NCBI RefSeq assembly: GCF_036227605.1 | Contig: NZ_CP109487.1 | Location: forward strand, 6,137,501 to 6,201,500 | Source of the DNA: Streptomyces sp. NBC_01439 | GTDB taxonomy: Bacteria > Actinomycetota > Actinomycetes > Streptomycetales > Streptomycetaceae | DNA: 64,000 nucleotides | Direction of reading: 5' to 3' | Part shown: positions 1-8,316 of the stretch, in pieces | Position numbering within the stretch: the first letter of the stretch is position 1 | How the letters are laid out: each line of letters begins with the position of its first letter | Notes under the pieces: model-generated | What the model saw: only the letters and a program-made list of their open reading frames with translations | Databases searched by the model: none | What the model was told of the DNA's origin: nothing | Translations under genes and position numbers: made by a program

Positions 1-1181
1 CCGCCCGCCGGTGTGCCCTTGGCCGTCGGGGACTTCGCCCGGTCGCGCAGGTTGTCGGCCGTCTGGTCGATGACCGCCCACAGCCCGCCCAGCAGCACTG
101 TGGCGGCCGCCACCGACGCGGCGGTGACCAGCGCGTTGCGCCGCCGGCGCCGCCGGCGTTCCTCCGGCCCTTCCGGAGCCGCCGGCTGCGGAGGCTGCCA
201 CACCTGGTGCAGCGTGTGCGGCGCAACGGGCGCCGGTGCCCCTGCCGACCCGGATACGGGCTCGGGTACGGGCTCGGGAACGGGCTCCGGGACCGTGAGC
301 TCCGGTCCGGTCACCTCGCGCCAGAGCGCGGGGCCGCCGTCCGCGTCGGCGTCCTCGCCCAGCTGCATCCGGCACCACGCCACGATCTCGGCGGGGGTGG
401 CCCGTTCCTGCGGGTCGGTGGCCATGCACCGGGCGATCAGTGGACGCAGCTCCTCCGGCAGCCGGGACAGGTCGGGCGCGGAATGCACGATCCGGTACAG
501 CACGGTCGCGGACGGGCCGGAGCCGTAGAGCGGCTCACCCAGTGCGGCGAACGCCGCCGTCTGGCCCAGTGCGAAGACGTCGGCCGCTGCCGTGACCTCA
601 CCCGCCGACGCCTGCTCGGGGGACATGTACTGGGGCGTGCCGATGGTGGCGCCCGTGGCGGTGTGCGCGGTGGTGTCGGACGCCAGCGAAATGCCGAAGT
701 CGATGACGCGGGGCCCGTCAGCGGCGAGGAGCACGTTCGACGGCTTCAAGTCGCGGTGCACGATGCCCGCGCCGTGGATGGCCTGCAGGGCCTCGGCCAC
801 ACCCGCCAGCAGCCACAGCACGGCGGGCACGGGCAGCGGTCCGCGGCGGGCCACGGCCTGCGACAGCGAGGGCCCGGGCACGTAGAGGGTGGCCAGCCAG
901 GGCGGCATCCCGTCCGCGTCGGCGTCGATCAGTTCGGCGGTGTACGCGCCCCGGACCCGCCGGGCGGCCTCCACCTCGCGGCGGAACCGCCGCAGGAAGG
1001 CCGGGTCCTCGGCCAGTTCCGGGCGCACGACCTTGATCGCCACCGGTCGCCCGCCCTGGGTGTGCGACAGGTAGACCCGGCCCATGCCACCCGCGCCGAG
1101 CCGGGCCGCGATGCGGTACCCCGCCACTGTGGTCGGATCGTCCGCCCGCAGTGGTTCGAACACCTCGGTCGCGCTGTTCAT
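1..1181 (-). CDS. Ser/Thr protein kinase, membrane-anchored (C-terminus cut by window edge)
   Basis: Eukaryotic-type (Hanks) kinase, reading from an ATG at 1181 off the left edge; 393 residues are visible. Seen: glycine loop GAGGMG at residues 29-34, VAIK lysine, catalytic loop HRDLKPSN, DFG and an SPEQ activation-segment motif, so the catalytic core is complete and should phosphorylate Ser/Thr. After the kinase come a VPEP repeat linker, a run of six arginines and one hydrophobic helix, then the sequence is cut. The six arginines before the helix place the kinase in the cytoplasm and the missing part outside. Other streptomycete kinases of this layout end in a sensor domain; that part cannot be seen here. 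It is followed divergently by nothing obvious and has its own upstream region (1182-1355). Confidence 0.93.
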   Translation of the reverse strand, partial: MNSATEVFEPLRADDPTTVAGYRIAARLGAGGMGRVYLSHTQGGRPVAIKVVRPELAEDPAFLRRFRREVEAARRVRGAYTAELIDADADGMPPWLATLYVPGPSLSQAVARRGPLPVPAVLWLLAGVAEALQAIHGAGIVHRDLKPSNVLLAADGPRVIDFGISLASDTTAHTATGATIGTPQYMSPEQASAGEVTAAADVFALGQTAAFAALGEPLYGSGPSATVLYRIVHSAPDLSRLPEELRPLIARCMATDPQERATPAEIVAWCRMQLGEDADADGGPALWREVTGPELTVPEPVPEPVPEPVSGSAGAPAPVAPHTLHQVWQPPQPAAPEGPEERRRRRRRNALVTAASVAAATVLLGGLWAVIDQTADNLRDRAKSPTAKGTPAG

Positions 1182-1292
1182 CGGCCTCCCCCGGTCCCCT
1201 GGTCCACCGATGGGTCGACCAGCGAACACCCTAAGCGCCGTGCAGCGGCCGGAGGTTGCCGGGGAGGCGGTGCGAGGGGCAGCTGGGCGGAG

Positions 1293-1331
1293 CGGCTGCG
1301 CGGGGCGGCTGCGCGGGGCGGCTGCGCGGGG
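1293..1331. repeat. Three tandem 13-bp repeats
   Basis: Three perfect head-to-tail copies of CGGCTGCGCGGGG lie between the divergent-looking kinase start and the acetyltransferase stop. Low-complexity slippage product; no function can be assigned. Confidence 0.8.
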
Positions 1332-1355
1332 CCGCGAGCGGACGGGGTGCTTCGA

Positions 1356-1769
1356 CTACGGGGCGAGGGGCCAGCCGCGCATCGAGAAGACGCCCTCGTC
1401 GCGGGCGCCGGCAGCTTCGTAGGTGGCCAGGGCGGCCTCGTTGTCGGTGTCTACCCCCACCCACATGCCGTAGCAGCCGCGCGCCTTCGCCTCCTCGGCG
1501 AGGGCCAGGGTCAGGTCCCGTCCGATGCCGCGACGGCGGTACCCCTCGTCCACGGAGAGCTCGTACAGGCACATCTCGGTGCCCTTGTCGGGGTGGCTCA
1601 TCTCGATGCCGGAGACCATTCCGGCGGGCACGCCGTCGACGTAGGCGATGAGCATCAGGTGTCCCGGGGCGGCGAGGAAGCGCTCGGACCACTCCTCGCG
1701 GGCAGGCCCGTCGAAGAGGGACTCGGCGGCTACGAGCTCGGCGGGGGTGAGGGCCCGGCGGATGTCCAT
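1356..1769 (-). CDS. GNAT family N-acetyltransferase
   Basis: A 137-aa protein with the GNAT fold. It shows the acetyl-CoA pyrophosphate-binding motif RRRGIG (family pattern Q/R-x-x-G-x-G/A) in the middle, preceded by the strand LYELSVDEGY and followed by a helix and the strand YGMWVGVDTDNEAALATYEAAG, typical of the family's motif B. The ATG at 1769 is chosen over an in-frame start at 1838 because the extra 23 residues are Arg/His-rich and unlike any GNAT N-terminus. Length is close to single-domain GNATs such as the aminoglycoside 3-N-acetyltransferase I group, but the substrate cannot be told from sequence. It stands alone with no operon partner. Confidence 0.88.
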   Translation of the reverse strand: MDIRRALTPAELVAAESLFDGPAREEWSERFLAAPGHLMLIAYVDGVPAGMVSGIEMSHPDKGTEMCLYELSVDEGYRRRGIGRDLTLALAEEAKARGCYGMWVGVDTDNEAALATYEAAGARDEGVFSMRGWPLAP

Positions 1770-2057
1770 GGCGGTCACGATAGTGCGCGCATGATGGATG
1801 GTCAGCCGATGCGCGGCACGGCGTGGCGGCCGCCGCACCCCCTGCCGCGGGACAGCCCTTGGCGGGCGTCCTGCCGATCATGTCGGGCTCGCGGGTCTGG
1901 CACCGCGCCTCATCCCCCAGACTCCGTGCCGGGCCCCCAGCCCCGGGTTGTCCTCGGTCGGCGACGCTCCGCTGCGCCTCGTGCCTGCCGCCGGGCCGGC
2001 CTGACCTGCCCGCCGGTCCTGACCTCCCGGGCCTCCCGGGCCTGCCGGTCGCGCAGA

Positions 2058-2130
2058 GTGGGTCAGCCGTGGGCCAGTCGCGGGCCAGTCGCGGGTCAGC
2101 CGTCGGTCAGCCGTGGGTCAGCCGTGGGTC
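2058..2130. repeat. Degenerate ~10-11-bp tandem repeats
   Basis: The 350-bp gene-free stretch 1770-2117 contains, at its right end, about seven imperfect copies of a GGTCAGCCGT / GGCCAGTCGC unit running up to the stop of the next gene. I see no gene in the remainder of the stretch. Confidence 0.6.
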
Positions 2131-2639
2131 CGGGGCTTGGAGGCGGCTCCGTCCCGGGGCCCCATGGAGCCCGGGGACGGGGTGCCGTCCGTCCAGGCGT
2201 AGACCCGCTTGCCGCGCACCGCGACCTGGTATTGGTGGGGACCCCGACACTCGGACCGCACACCCTCCCGCAGGCTGCCCGGCCACCACCTGGCGTGCAG
2301 GTCCGGAGTGCCCACCGGCTTCGGTGTGCCAGTGCTGCACTCGGGGCCGTTCAGCGGGGTCGCGCCGAGGGTGAACCGGATCAGCCGCGCCTCGCCGCCC
2401 GTACGCACCCGTATGCGGACGTCGGTGGCGTCCTTGGGTATCCAGGACGGCAAGGCGAACGGCGCCTTCTCGCGCCTGGGAGCATCGGCGGCGCTCGCGA
2501 AGCGCTTGCCCTTCTCCTTGTACACCTTGCTATCGATCGTGTCGGTCACGGGGTTGGGCGGCAGATTGGGCAGCGCGAAGGCGGCGGTGGCGAGGACTCC
2601 CACGGTGGCTGCGGCGACGACGAGCGGGCGGCGGTTCAT
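2118..2639 (-). CDS. Exported hypothetical protein
   Basis: A 173-aa protein starting at the ATG at 2639, where a short basic stretch (MNRRP) leads into a hydrophobic segment of about 17 residues, i.e. a signal peptide or N-terminal anchor. A longer in-frame start at 2714 would put 25 polar residues before it and is less likely. The rest is soluble, with two cysteines (in ECSTG and SECRG) that could form a disulphide outside the cell, and a basic tail. No family recognised. The gene is divergent from the phospholipase gene across ~190 bp. Confidence 0.65.
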   Translation of the reverse strand: MNRRPLVVAAATVGVLATAAFALPNLPPNPVTDTIDSKVYKEKGKRFASAADAPRREKAPFALPSWIPKDATDVRIRVRTGGEARLIRFTLGATPLNGPECSTGTPKPVGTPDLHARWWPGSLREGVRSECRGPHQYQVAVRGKRVYAWTDGTPSPGSMGPRDGAASKPRTHG

Positions 2640-2829
2640 GCTTCCAGTGTCGACGGGCGGCCCCCGCCGCGCGTCCCTCCGCAGGACGAACTGGGACTGC
2701 GCCGCAGGTCCCATACGGACTCATACCTGGGAGGGTGTCGGGTCCGGTTGCGTCGACGCGCAGTAACCGCGGCGGGCCCGCGGGAGTTGGCCGGAGGTGA
2801 TCCGTCCGACCCGGCCCCGAGGAACCCCC

Positions 2830-3294
2830 ATGCGCCGTCGCCGCCTCGCCCCAGCCCTCGCCACCGCCGCCGTCACCGTGGTGCTCGCCCTCGCCCCGGC
2901 TGCCTGGTCCGCACCGCAGGTTCCGGCCGACAAGCCGCAGGTGCTGAGCCGCTGGACGCAGCCCAGCGCCGCCAGCTACCAGGAATGGGCCGAGGCCCGC
3001 GAGCACCGGGCGGCCTGGGCCGCGTACGCCTTCGACTGGTCGACGGACCACTGCACCTCGTCCCCCGACAACCCCTTCGGCTTCCCCTTCTCGGACGCCT
3101 GCGCACGCCACGACTTCGGTTACCGCAACCACCGCACGGCAGGGCTGTTTTCGGCCGCCAAGGCACGGCTGGATCTGGCGTTCCACGCGGACATGAAGCG
3201 GGTCTGCGCGCAGTACTCGGGCCCCCGCAGGAAGTCGTGCGACGGCACCGCCTGGACCTACTACCAAGCGGTGCGCCTCCTCGGTATCTCCTAG
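2830..3294 (+). CDS. Secreted phospholipase A2
   Basis: A 154-aa precursor: basic start (MRRRR), hydrophobic signal peptide ending near AAWSA, then a mature chain of about 125 residues. It matches the bacterial PLA2 family typified by the Streptomyces violaceoruber enzyme: WAAYAFDWSTD, then the catalytic segment CARHDFGYRN with the His-Asp pair. Four cysteines (DHC, DAC, RVC, KSC) fit the family's two disulphides. It hydrolyses the sn-2 ester of glycerophospholipids in the medium, needing calcium in the characterised enzymes. The ATG at 2830 is preferred over 2797 because it begins the signal peptide. Release of phosphate-rich lipid next to a Pst locus is suggestive, but co-regulation is inference. 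Confidence 0.93.
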   Translation: MRRRRLAPALATAAVTVVLALAPAAWSAPQVPADKPQVLSRWTQPSAASYQEWAEAREHRAAWAAYAFDWSTDHCTSSPDNPFGFPFSDACARHDFGYRNHRTAGLFSAAKARLDLAFHADMKRVCAQYSGPRRKSCDGTAWTYYQAVRLLGIS

Positions 3295-3327
3295 GGATCA
3301 CAGGGCGCACACACGCCCCCGCCTCTC

Positions 3328-3360
3328 GTTCACACGTTCTCCGTTTCTGCTTCACCGATC
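3328..3360 (+). promoter_or_regulatory. Candidate PHO box (PhoP-binding direct repeats)
   Basis: Three consecutive 11-nt units: GTTCACACGTT, CTCCGTTTCTG, CTTCACCGATC. Units 1 and 3 resemble the streptomycete PhoP direct-repeat unit (GTTCACC plus four variable bases) and are exactly 22 nt apart, the phasing expected for PhoP dimers. It lies 105 bp upstream of the first gene of the Pst-type locus. The middle unit is poor, so this is a candidate only. Confidence 0.45.
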
Positions 3361-3465
3361 CGTGTGCCGAACGGCCCTACGCCCCGTGGATTGTCATGCC
3401 CGCGGCCATGGGTGGACGGCCGGTTTCAGGCCACGCACGGCTTGTGGGGGGAAGGGGGCGGACCA

Positions 3466-4035
3466 GTGTCTCGGCCACGTTTTCTGTTCGTGTCGTGGGT
3501 GGACGTCGCACGACGTCAGCGGCCCGGGCGCGCTACGGACCAGGGGGGTGCCGGCGGCTGTCCCGAGGCGGTGACCTGGCGTCTGGTCGGCGCCAACAAC
3601 CACGAACTCGGCCGCAGTCCGCACATGCACAGCAGCCTCACGGCCTGCTGCTCCGCCGTGCAACGGCTGCGCACGGAGGCGGCCCGGGTCAGCCCGCTCG
3701 TGGTGATGTCCCCCGGGACCGGCAGCGGCACCCCCGGGACCGGCAGCACCGGTACCGCTTCGGCGGCGGCCACCGCGGCCACCGCGACCACCGCCGGGGG
3801 CGGCGCCGGCGCCTGGACCTGGCAGCTCACCCTCGACGAGCACTGCGTGGCCGTGGCCGTCCGCACCTTCCGCCGCCAGCGCGAATGCCGCCACAGCCTC
3901 CAGCTCTTCCTGTCCGCCGTCACCGAGGCGCAGGTCGCCTCCGGCGTCACCTACACCCGGCGGCTGCGCGGCCTGCGCCTGCCCGGCGCCGGTGACGCGC
4001 AGGGGCTGGCCGTCCGCGGGGGAGGCCTGCTGTGA
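3466..4035 (+). CDS. Hypothetical protein, first gene of the Pst-type locus
   Basis: A 189-aa protein from a GTG at 3466 preceded by a strong purine-rich site (GGGGGAAGGGGG); an ATG at 3364 in frame has no such site. The sequence has two similar halves around a Gly/Thr/Ala-rich linker: residues ~33-75 (WRLVGANNHELGRSP followed by a helix with a CC pair) and ~120-180 (WTWQLTLDEHCVAVAVRTF). The W-x-L...N..E..SS pattern recalls the small repeated YegP/DUF1508 fold, but that is a weak resemblance. There is no signal peptide, so it should be cytoplasmic. Its stop overlaps the pstC start (GTGA at 4032-4035), implying translational coupling. Confidence 0.6.
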   Translation: MSRPRFLFVSWVDVARRQRPGRATDQGGAGGCPEAVTWRLVGANNHELGRSPHMHSSLTACCSAVQRLRTEAARVSPLVVMSPGTGSGTPGTGSTGTASAAATAATATTAGGGAGAWTWQLTLDEHCVAVAVRTFRRQRECRHSLQLFLSAVTEAQVASGVTYTRRLRGLRLPGAGDAQGLAVRGGGLL

Positions 4036-5063
4036 CCACCGCGACCACCACCACCGTCGTCGGCCCGCCCGAGCCCGCCGACCGGGCCGACGCACCCCGC
4101 CCCCTCGCCAAGGGCGGCGACCCGGCCGACCGGATCTTCCGCGGCTCCGCCCGCGGCGCCGGCGCCACGGTCCTCCTGATCATGACCCTGGTCGGCGTCT
4201 TCCTCGGCGGCCGCGCCCTGGAAGCCCTGACCGACGCCGGCCCGGCCTTCCTCACCACCTCCGCGTGGGAGCCGGACTCCCACCACTTCGGCATCGCGAC
4301 CGTCCTCACCGGCACCGTCCTCATCGGCGCCGTCGCCATCGTCTTCGCCGTGCCGCTCGCCGCGGGCACCGCCCTCTACATCACCGAGTACGCGCCGCGC
4401 CGCCTCAAGCAGACCCTGATCAGCCTGGTCGACCTGATGGCCGCGGTGCCCAGCGTGGTCTACGGCCTGTGGGGGCTGTTCCTCTTCCAGCCGAGCGTCG
4501 TGGGGCTGTCCCGCTGGCTCACGACCTACTTCGGTTGGTTCCCGCTCTTCGCCGTCGACGGGGACGGCCCGCGCGACCCGCTCAGCCCGAACACCTTCTA
4601 CACCTCCTCCACCTTCATCGCCGGCATGGTCGTCGCCCTGATGGTCACGCCGATCGCCTGCTCGGTGATGCGCGAGGCCTTCGCCCAGGCCCCGCCGGGC
4701 GAACGCGAGGGCGCCTTCGCCCTCGGCGCCACCCAGTGGGGTGTCATCCGCTCCGTCGTGCTGCCCTTCGGCCGGGGCGGGATCATCGGCGGCACCATGC
4801 TCGGCCTCGGCCGCGCACTGGGGGAGACCATCGCCGTCTACCTGATCATCTCCCCGGTCTTCGAGGTGCAGTGGCACCTCCTCCAGAACGGCGCCAACTC
4901 CGTGTCCGCCCTCATCGCCCTGCGCTACGGATCCGCCAGCGAGTTCGGGATGTCCGCCCTGATGGCCGCCGGCCTCGCACTCTTCCTCATGACCCTCGTC
5001 GTCAACTTCATCGCGTCCTCCGTCGTCGCCCGCAGTCGGTCCGGAGCGGGGGCCGAGGCATGA
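4032..5063 (+). CDS. pstC: Phosphate ABC transporter permease PstC-like
   Basis: A 343-aa inner-membrane permease from a GTG overlapping the previous stop. One N-terminal membrane helix, then the PstC core: helices around ATVLTGTVLIGAVAIVF and the conserved ABC-contact loop ERE-GAFALGATQWGVIRSVVLPFGRGGI, ending with GLGRALGETIAVYLI, a strong PstC signature. With PstA it forms the channel for orthophosphate energised by PstB. The length and motif order are normal for the family. An ATGA overlap couples it to pstA. Confidence 0.92.
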   Translation: MTTATTTTVVGPPEPADRADAPRPLAKGGDPADRIFRGSARGAGATVLLIMTLVGVFLGGRALEALTDAGPAFLTTSAWEPDSHHFGIATVLTGTVLIGAVAIVFAVPLAAGTALYITEYAPRRLKQTLISLVDLMAAVPSVVYGLWGLFLFQPSVVGLSRWLTTYFGWFPLFAVDGDGPRDPLSPNTFYTSSTFIAGMVVALMVTPIACSVMREAFAQAPPGEREGAFALGATQWGVIRSVVLPFGRGGIIGGTMLGLGRALGETIAVYLIISPVFEVQWHLLQNGANSVSALIALRYGSASEFGMSALMAAGLALFLMTLVVNFIASSVVARSRSGAGAEA

Positions 5064-6490
5064 CCGTCACCACGCACCCGACCGCCGCGGCCACCGCCGA
5101 CGCGCCGCGCAGCACCGTCCGTCCCGAAGTCGTCCCCGACGGCCCCGGCGCACCCGTCGAACAGCGCCGCAACACCTCCTCCCTGCACGTCCGCGACGTC
5201 CTCGCGCTGCTCGGGGCCGCGGCCGCCGCACTCGGTCTGACCTCGCTCCTCTTCGGGCGGGTCCTGCCCTTCGACGCGCCGCTCGGCTTCACCGTCGTCC
5301 TCTACCTCGCCTTCATGGCGCTGTACGCGGTCCTCGTCTCCCTCGACGAGAACGGCTCGGCCGTCCGGGCCCGGCTCGCCCAGGTGTTCGTCCACAGCAT
5401 CGCCGCCCTGCTGCTGGCGGCCCTCCTGCTCGTCGTCGGCTACGCCATCGTGCGCGGCCGGGAGGCACTGGCCCACCTCAGCTTCTTCACCGAGGACATG
5501 TCCGGCACCGGCCCGCTGGACCCCCTCACCCAGGGCGGGGCCCTGCACGCCATCGTCGGCACCCTGGAACAGATCGGCATCGCCCTCGCGATCACCGTGC
5601 CGCTGGGTCTCGCCTGCGCCGTCTTCCTCAACGAAGTACCCGGCCGCTACGCGCGGTTCGTCCGCACCATCGTCGAAGCCATGACCGCGCTGCCCTCGAT
5701 CGTGGCCGGCCTCTTCGTCTACGCCACCTGGATCCTGATCCTCGGCCACGACAAGTCCGGCCTAGCCGCCGCCCTCGCCCTGTCCGTCATGATGCTGCCG
5801 ATCGTCATCCGGGCCTCCGACGTGGTGATCCGGCTCGTGCCCGGCTCGCTCAAGGAAGCCTCCTACGCCCTCGGCGCCGGCCAGTGGCGCACCGTCTGGA
5901 CGGTGGTGCTGCCCACCGCCCGCTCCGGGCTGACCACCGCCGTGATCCTGGGCACCGCCCGCGGCATCGGCGAGACCTCCCCGGTGCTGCTCACCTCGGG
6001 CATCGCGGCCGGCCTGAACGCCAACCCCGTCGAGGGGCCGCAGATGTCGCTGCCGCTCGCCACCTTCAGCCTCGTCGGCTACCCGGACAAGACCATGATC
6101 GCCCGCGGGTTCGGCTGCGCCGCCCTGCTGATGGCCCTGGTGCTACTGCTGTTCGTGCTCGCCCGCGTCATCGGCGGCCGGGCTCCCGGCCAGCTCAGCC
6201 GCGGCCAGCAGCACCGCCGGGTCCTCGCCTCGGTGCGCGACGCGGAGCGCATGGCGGCCAGGGCCGACCAGCGCGAGCAGGACCTGACCCCGGAGCCGCC
6301 CGGGCCGGGGGAGCCGTGCGAGCCGTGCGAGCCGCCCGGTTCCGGGGAGCCGGAGGGGTTCGGGGAGCCGCCCGGGTCCCATGGGCTGAAGGGGGTGGAC
6401 ATCGGCGGGCCGGGAGGGCCGGCTCCGGGAGGTTCCGCTCCGCCCGCGCAGCCCGGCGAGCGGCGGACCGAGCCCCCGCCCCGGGCGTAG
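5060..6490 (+). CDS. pstA: Phosphate ABC transporter permease PstA-like, with long acidic/proline tail
   Basis: A 476-aa permease from ATG 5060. About six membrane helices, the EAA-type loop LKEASYALGAGQWRTVWTVVLP and the motif ARGIGETSPVLLTSG identify PstA. Typical PstA proteins are near 280-310 residues; this one has an extra N-terminal region with several helices, and after the last helix (about residue 375) a 100-residue cytoplasmic tail rich in Gly, Pro and Glu with repeats such as GEPCEPCEPPGSGEP. The tail is unusual and its role is unknown. The gene is followed by 71 bp and a good RBS for the next gene. Confidence 0.9.
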   Translation: MTVTTHPTAAATADAPRSTVRPEVVPDGPGAPVEQRRNTSSLHVRDVLALLGAAAAALGLTSLLFGRVLPFDAPLGFTVVLYLAFMALYAVLVSLDENGSAVRARLAQVFVHSIAALLLAALLLVVGYAIVRGREALAHLSFFTEDMSGTGPLDPLTQGGALHAIVGTLEQIGIALAITVPLGLACAVFLNEVPGRYARFVRTIVEAMTALPSIVAGLFVYATWILILGHDKSGLAAALALSVMMLPIVIRASDVVIRLVPGSLKEASYALGAGQWRTVWTVVLPTARSGLTTAVILGTARGIGETSPVLLTSGIAAGLNANPVEGPQMSLPLATFSLVGYPDKTMIARGFGCAALLMALVLLLFVLARVIGGRAPGQLSRGQQHRRVLASVRDAERMAARADQREQDLTPEPPGPGEPCEPCEPPGSGEPEGFGEPPGSHGLKGVDIGGPGGPAPGGSAPPAQPGERRTEPPPRA

Positions 6491-6561
6491 CCGTGCCCGC
6501 GCTCCGCGCGTCCCGCCGCACCACGCTCCGTACGAACCGTCACCGATCAGGAGAGTTCCCG

Positions 6562-8316
6562 ATGCCCGGACGACCCCCGGCCCACCACGGACGCGCCCCC
6601 TCCGGCGTCCTCGTCCGCGCGCTCGCCCTGCTCCTCGCCGCGGTCGCCGTCGCCCTGCCCGGCGCGGCGCCCGCCGTCGCCGAGAGCTACGTACCGGTGT
6701 CCGGCGCCGGTTCCACCTGGAGCCAGAACGCCCTCGACCAGTGGCGCGCCAACGTCAAGCAGTACGGCATGACGGTCAACTACAGCGGCACGGGATCGTC
6801 CGACGGCCGCAACCAGTTCCGCAACGGCACGGTCGACTTCGCCGTCTCCGAGATCCCCTACGGCATCAAGGACTCCGGTGTCGTGGACCCGGCGCCCTCG
6901 CGGAAGTTCGGCTACATGCCCATCGTCGCGGGCGGCACGGCCTTCATGTACAACCTCAAGATCGGCAACCGTCGGGTCACCAACCTGCGCCTCTCCGGCG
7001 AGGTCGTCGCCAAGATCTTCACCGGTGCCATCACCACTTGGAACGACGCTGCCATCAAGGCCGACAACCCGGCCCTCGCCGCCTCGCTGCCCGCCCGCCG
7101 GATCGTCCCCGTCGTCCGCTCCGACGGCTCGGGCACCACGGCCCAGCTGACCAACTGGCTGGCCCAGCGCCACGGCGGCCTGTGGGACGCCTACTGCGCC
7201 AAGGCCGGCCGCTCCACGCCCTGCGGGCAGACCTCCAACTTCCCGGTCGTCGCCGGCCGCGGCTTCGTCGGCCAGTCCGGTTCCAACGGCGTCTCCGGCT
7301 ACGTCGCCCAGGACGGCAACGTCGGCACCATCACCTACGTCGAGTACTCCTACGCGGTCGCCACCACCGGCTTCCCGGTCGCCAAGATCCTCAACGGGTC
7401 GGGCTACTACACCGAGCCCACGGCCCAGAACGTCGCCGTCTCGCTCACCAAGGCCAGGATCGGGGCCGACCTCACCCAGGACCTGTCCCAGGTCTACGAC
7501 GAGAGCAGCGACCACCGCAACTACCCGCTGTCCAGCTACAGCTACATGATCATCCCGACCGCGCAGGAAGCGAACTTCAACCCGCAGAAGGGCAAGGCGC
7601 TCGGCGCCTTCGCCTACTACTTCCTCTGCGAGGGCCAGCGCTCGGTCGACCGGCTCGGCTACTCGCCGCTGCCGATCAACCTCGTGCAGGCGGGACTGGA
7701 ACAGGTCCGCCGCATCCCCGGCGTCACCGCCACCAACATCGACATCAAGAACTGCAAGAACCCGACCTTCTCCGCCGACGGCACCAACACCCTCGCCACC
7801 ACCGCGCCCCAGCCCGCCGAATGCGACAAGAAGGGCGCCACCCAGTGCGAGGTCGGCACCGGCGGCAACAAGACCCCCACCCAGACGGGCAGCGCCTCGG
7901 GCGGAGCCGGCTCAGGCTCCGGCCCCGGTGGCGCCGCGACCGGCGCTAGCGGCGGCGGTACGGGCTCGGGCGCGTCCGGCGGAGGCGCCGCCACCGGCGG
8001 CTCCGCCACGGGCGGGGGCGGGGCCGACGGCGGGGCCGGCGCCACCGGAGGCTCGGGCGCCGCCGGCTCCGGCTCCGGCGGCGCGGAGGGAGGCGCCGAC
8101 GGCGGAGCGGGCGCCGTCGACCCGGAGACGGGCCGGCCCCTCGCGGCAGGGGCGGGCGACCTGTTCGGCATCCCCGTCACCACCGCCACCGGCATCGGCG
8201 GGCTGCTCCAGACCGCACTGATGGTCCTGGGGGCGCTGATCCTGCTCACCCTCACCGTGGGGCCCCCGCTGCTCACCCGGCAGCTGGCCCGGCGACGCGC
8301 AGGAGGCGGTTCCTGA
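6562..8316 (+). CDS. pstS: PstS-like phosphate-binding protein with C-terminal membrane anchor
   Basis: 584 aa from ATG 6562 behind AGGAGAG. A signal peptide (cut near AVA-ESYV) precedes a PstS domain: VSGAGSTWSQNALDQW, YSGTGSSDGRNQF, DFAVSEIPY and RSDGSGTTAQLTNWL are the phosphate-contacting segments of the family. No lipobox is present. After about residue 400 comes a ~120-residue Gly/Ser/Ala linker with some Thr and Glu, then a hydrophobic helix and a basic end (QLARRRAGGGS). The receptor is therefore tied to the membrane by its C-terminus through a flexible tether, not by a lipid. The next start (ATG 8316) overlaps its stop by one base. Confidence 0.88.
   Translation: MPGRPPAHHGRAPSGVLVRALALLLAAVAVALPGAAPAVAESYVPVSGAGSTWSQNALDQWRANVKQYGMTVNYSGTGSSDGRNQFRNGTVDFAVSEIPYGIKDSGVVDPAPSRKFGYMPIVAGGTAFMYNLKIGNRRVTNLRLSGEVVAKIFTGAITTWNDAAIKADNPALAASLPARRIVPVVRSDGSGTTAQLTNWLAQRHGGLWDAYCAKAGRSTPCGQTSNFPVVAGRGFVGQSGSNGVSGYVAQDGNVGTITYVEYSYAVATTGFPVAKILNGSGYYTEPTAQNVAVSLTKARIGADLTQDLSQVYDESSDHRNYPLSSYSYMIIPTAQEANFNPQKGKALGAFAYYFLCEGQRSVDRLGYSPLPINLVQAGLEQVRRIPGVTATNIDIKNCKNPTFSADGTNTLATTAPQPAECDKKGATQCEVGTGGNKTPTQTGSASGGAGSGSGPGGAATGASGGGTGSGASGGGAATGGSATGGGGADGGAGATGGSGAAGSGSGGAEGGADGGAGAVDPETGRPLAAGAGDLFGIPVTTATGIGGLLQTALMVLGALILLTLTVGPPLLTRQLARRRAGGGS

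Noticed and set aside
3992..6490. 832-residue frame that would fuse the permeases
   Set aside because: The first ~355 codons are the wrong frame of pstC (Arg/Pro-rich); the gene begins at 5060 with an ATGA overlap.
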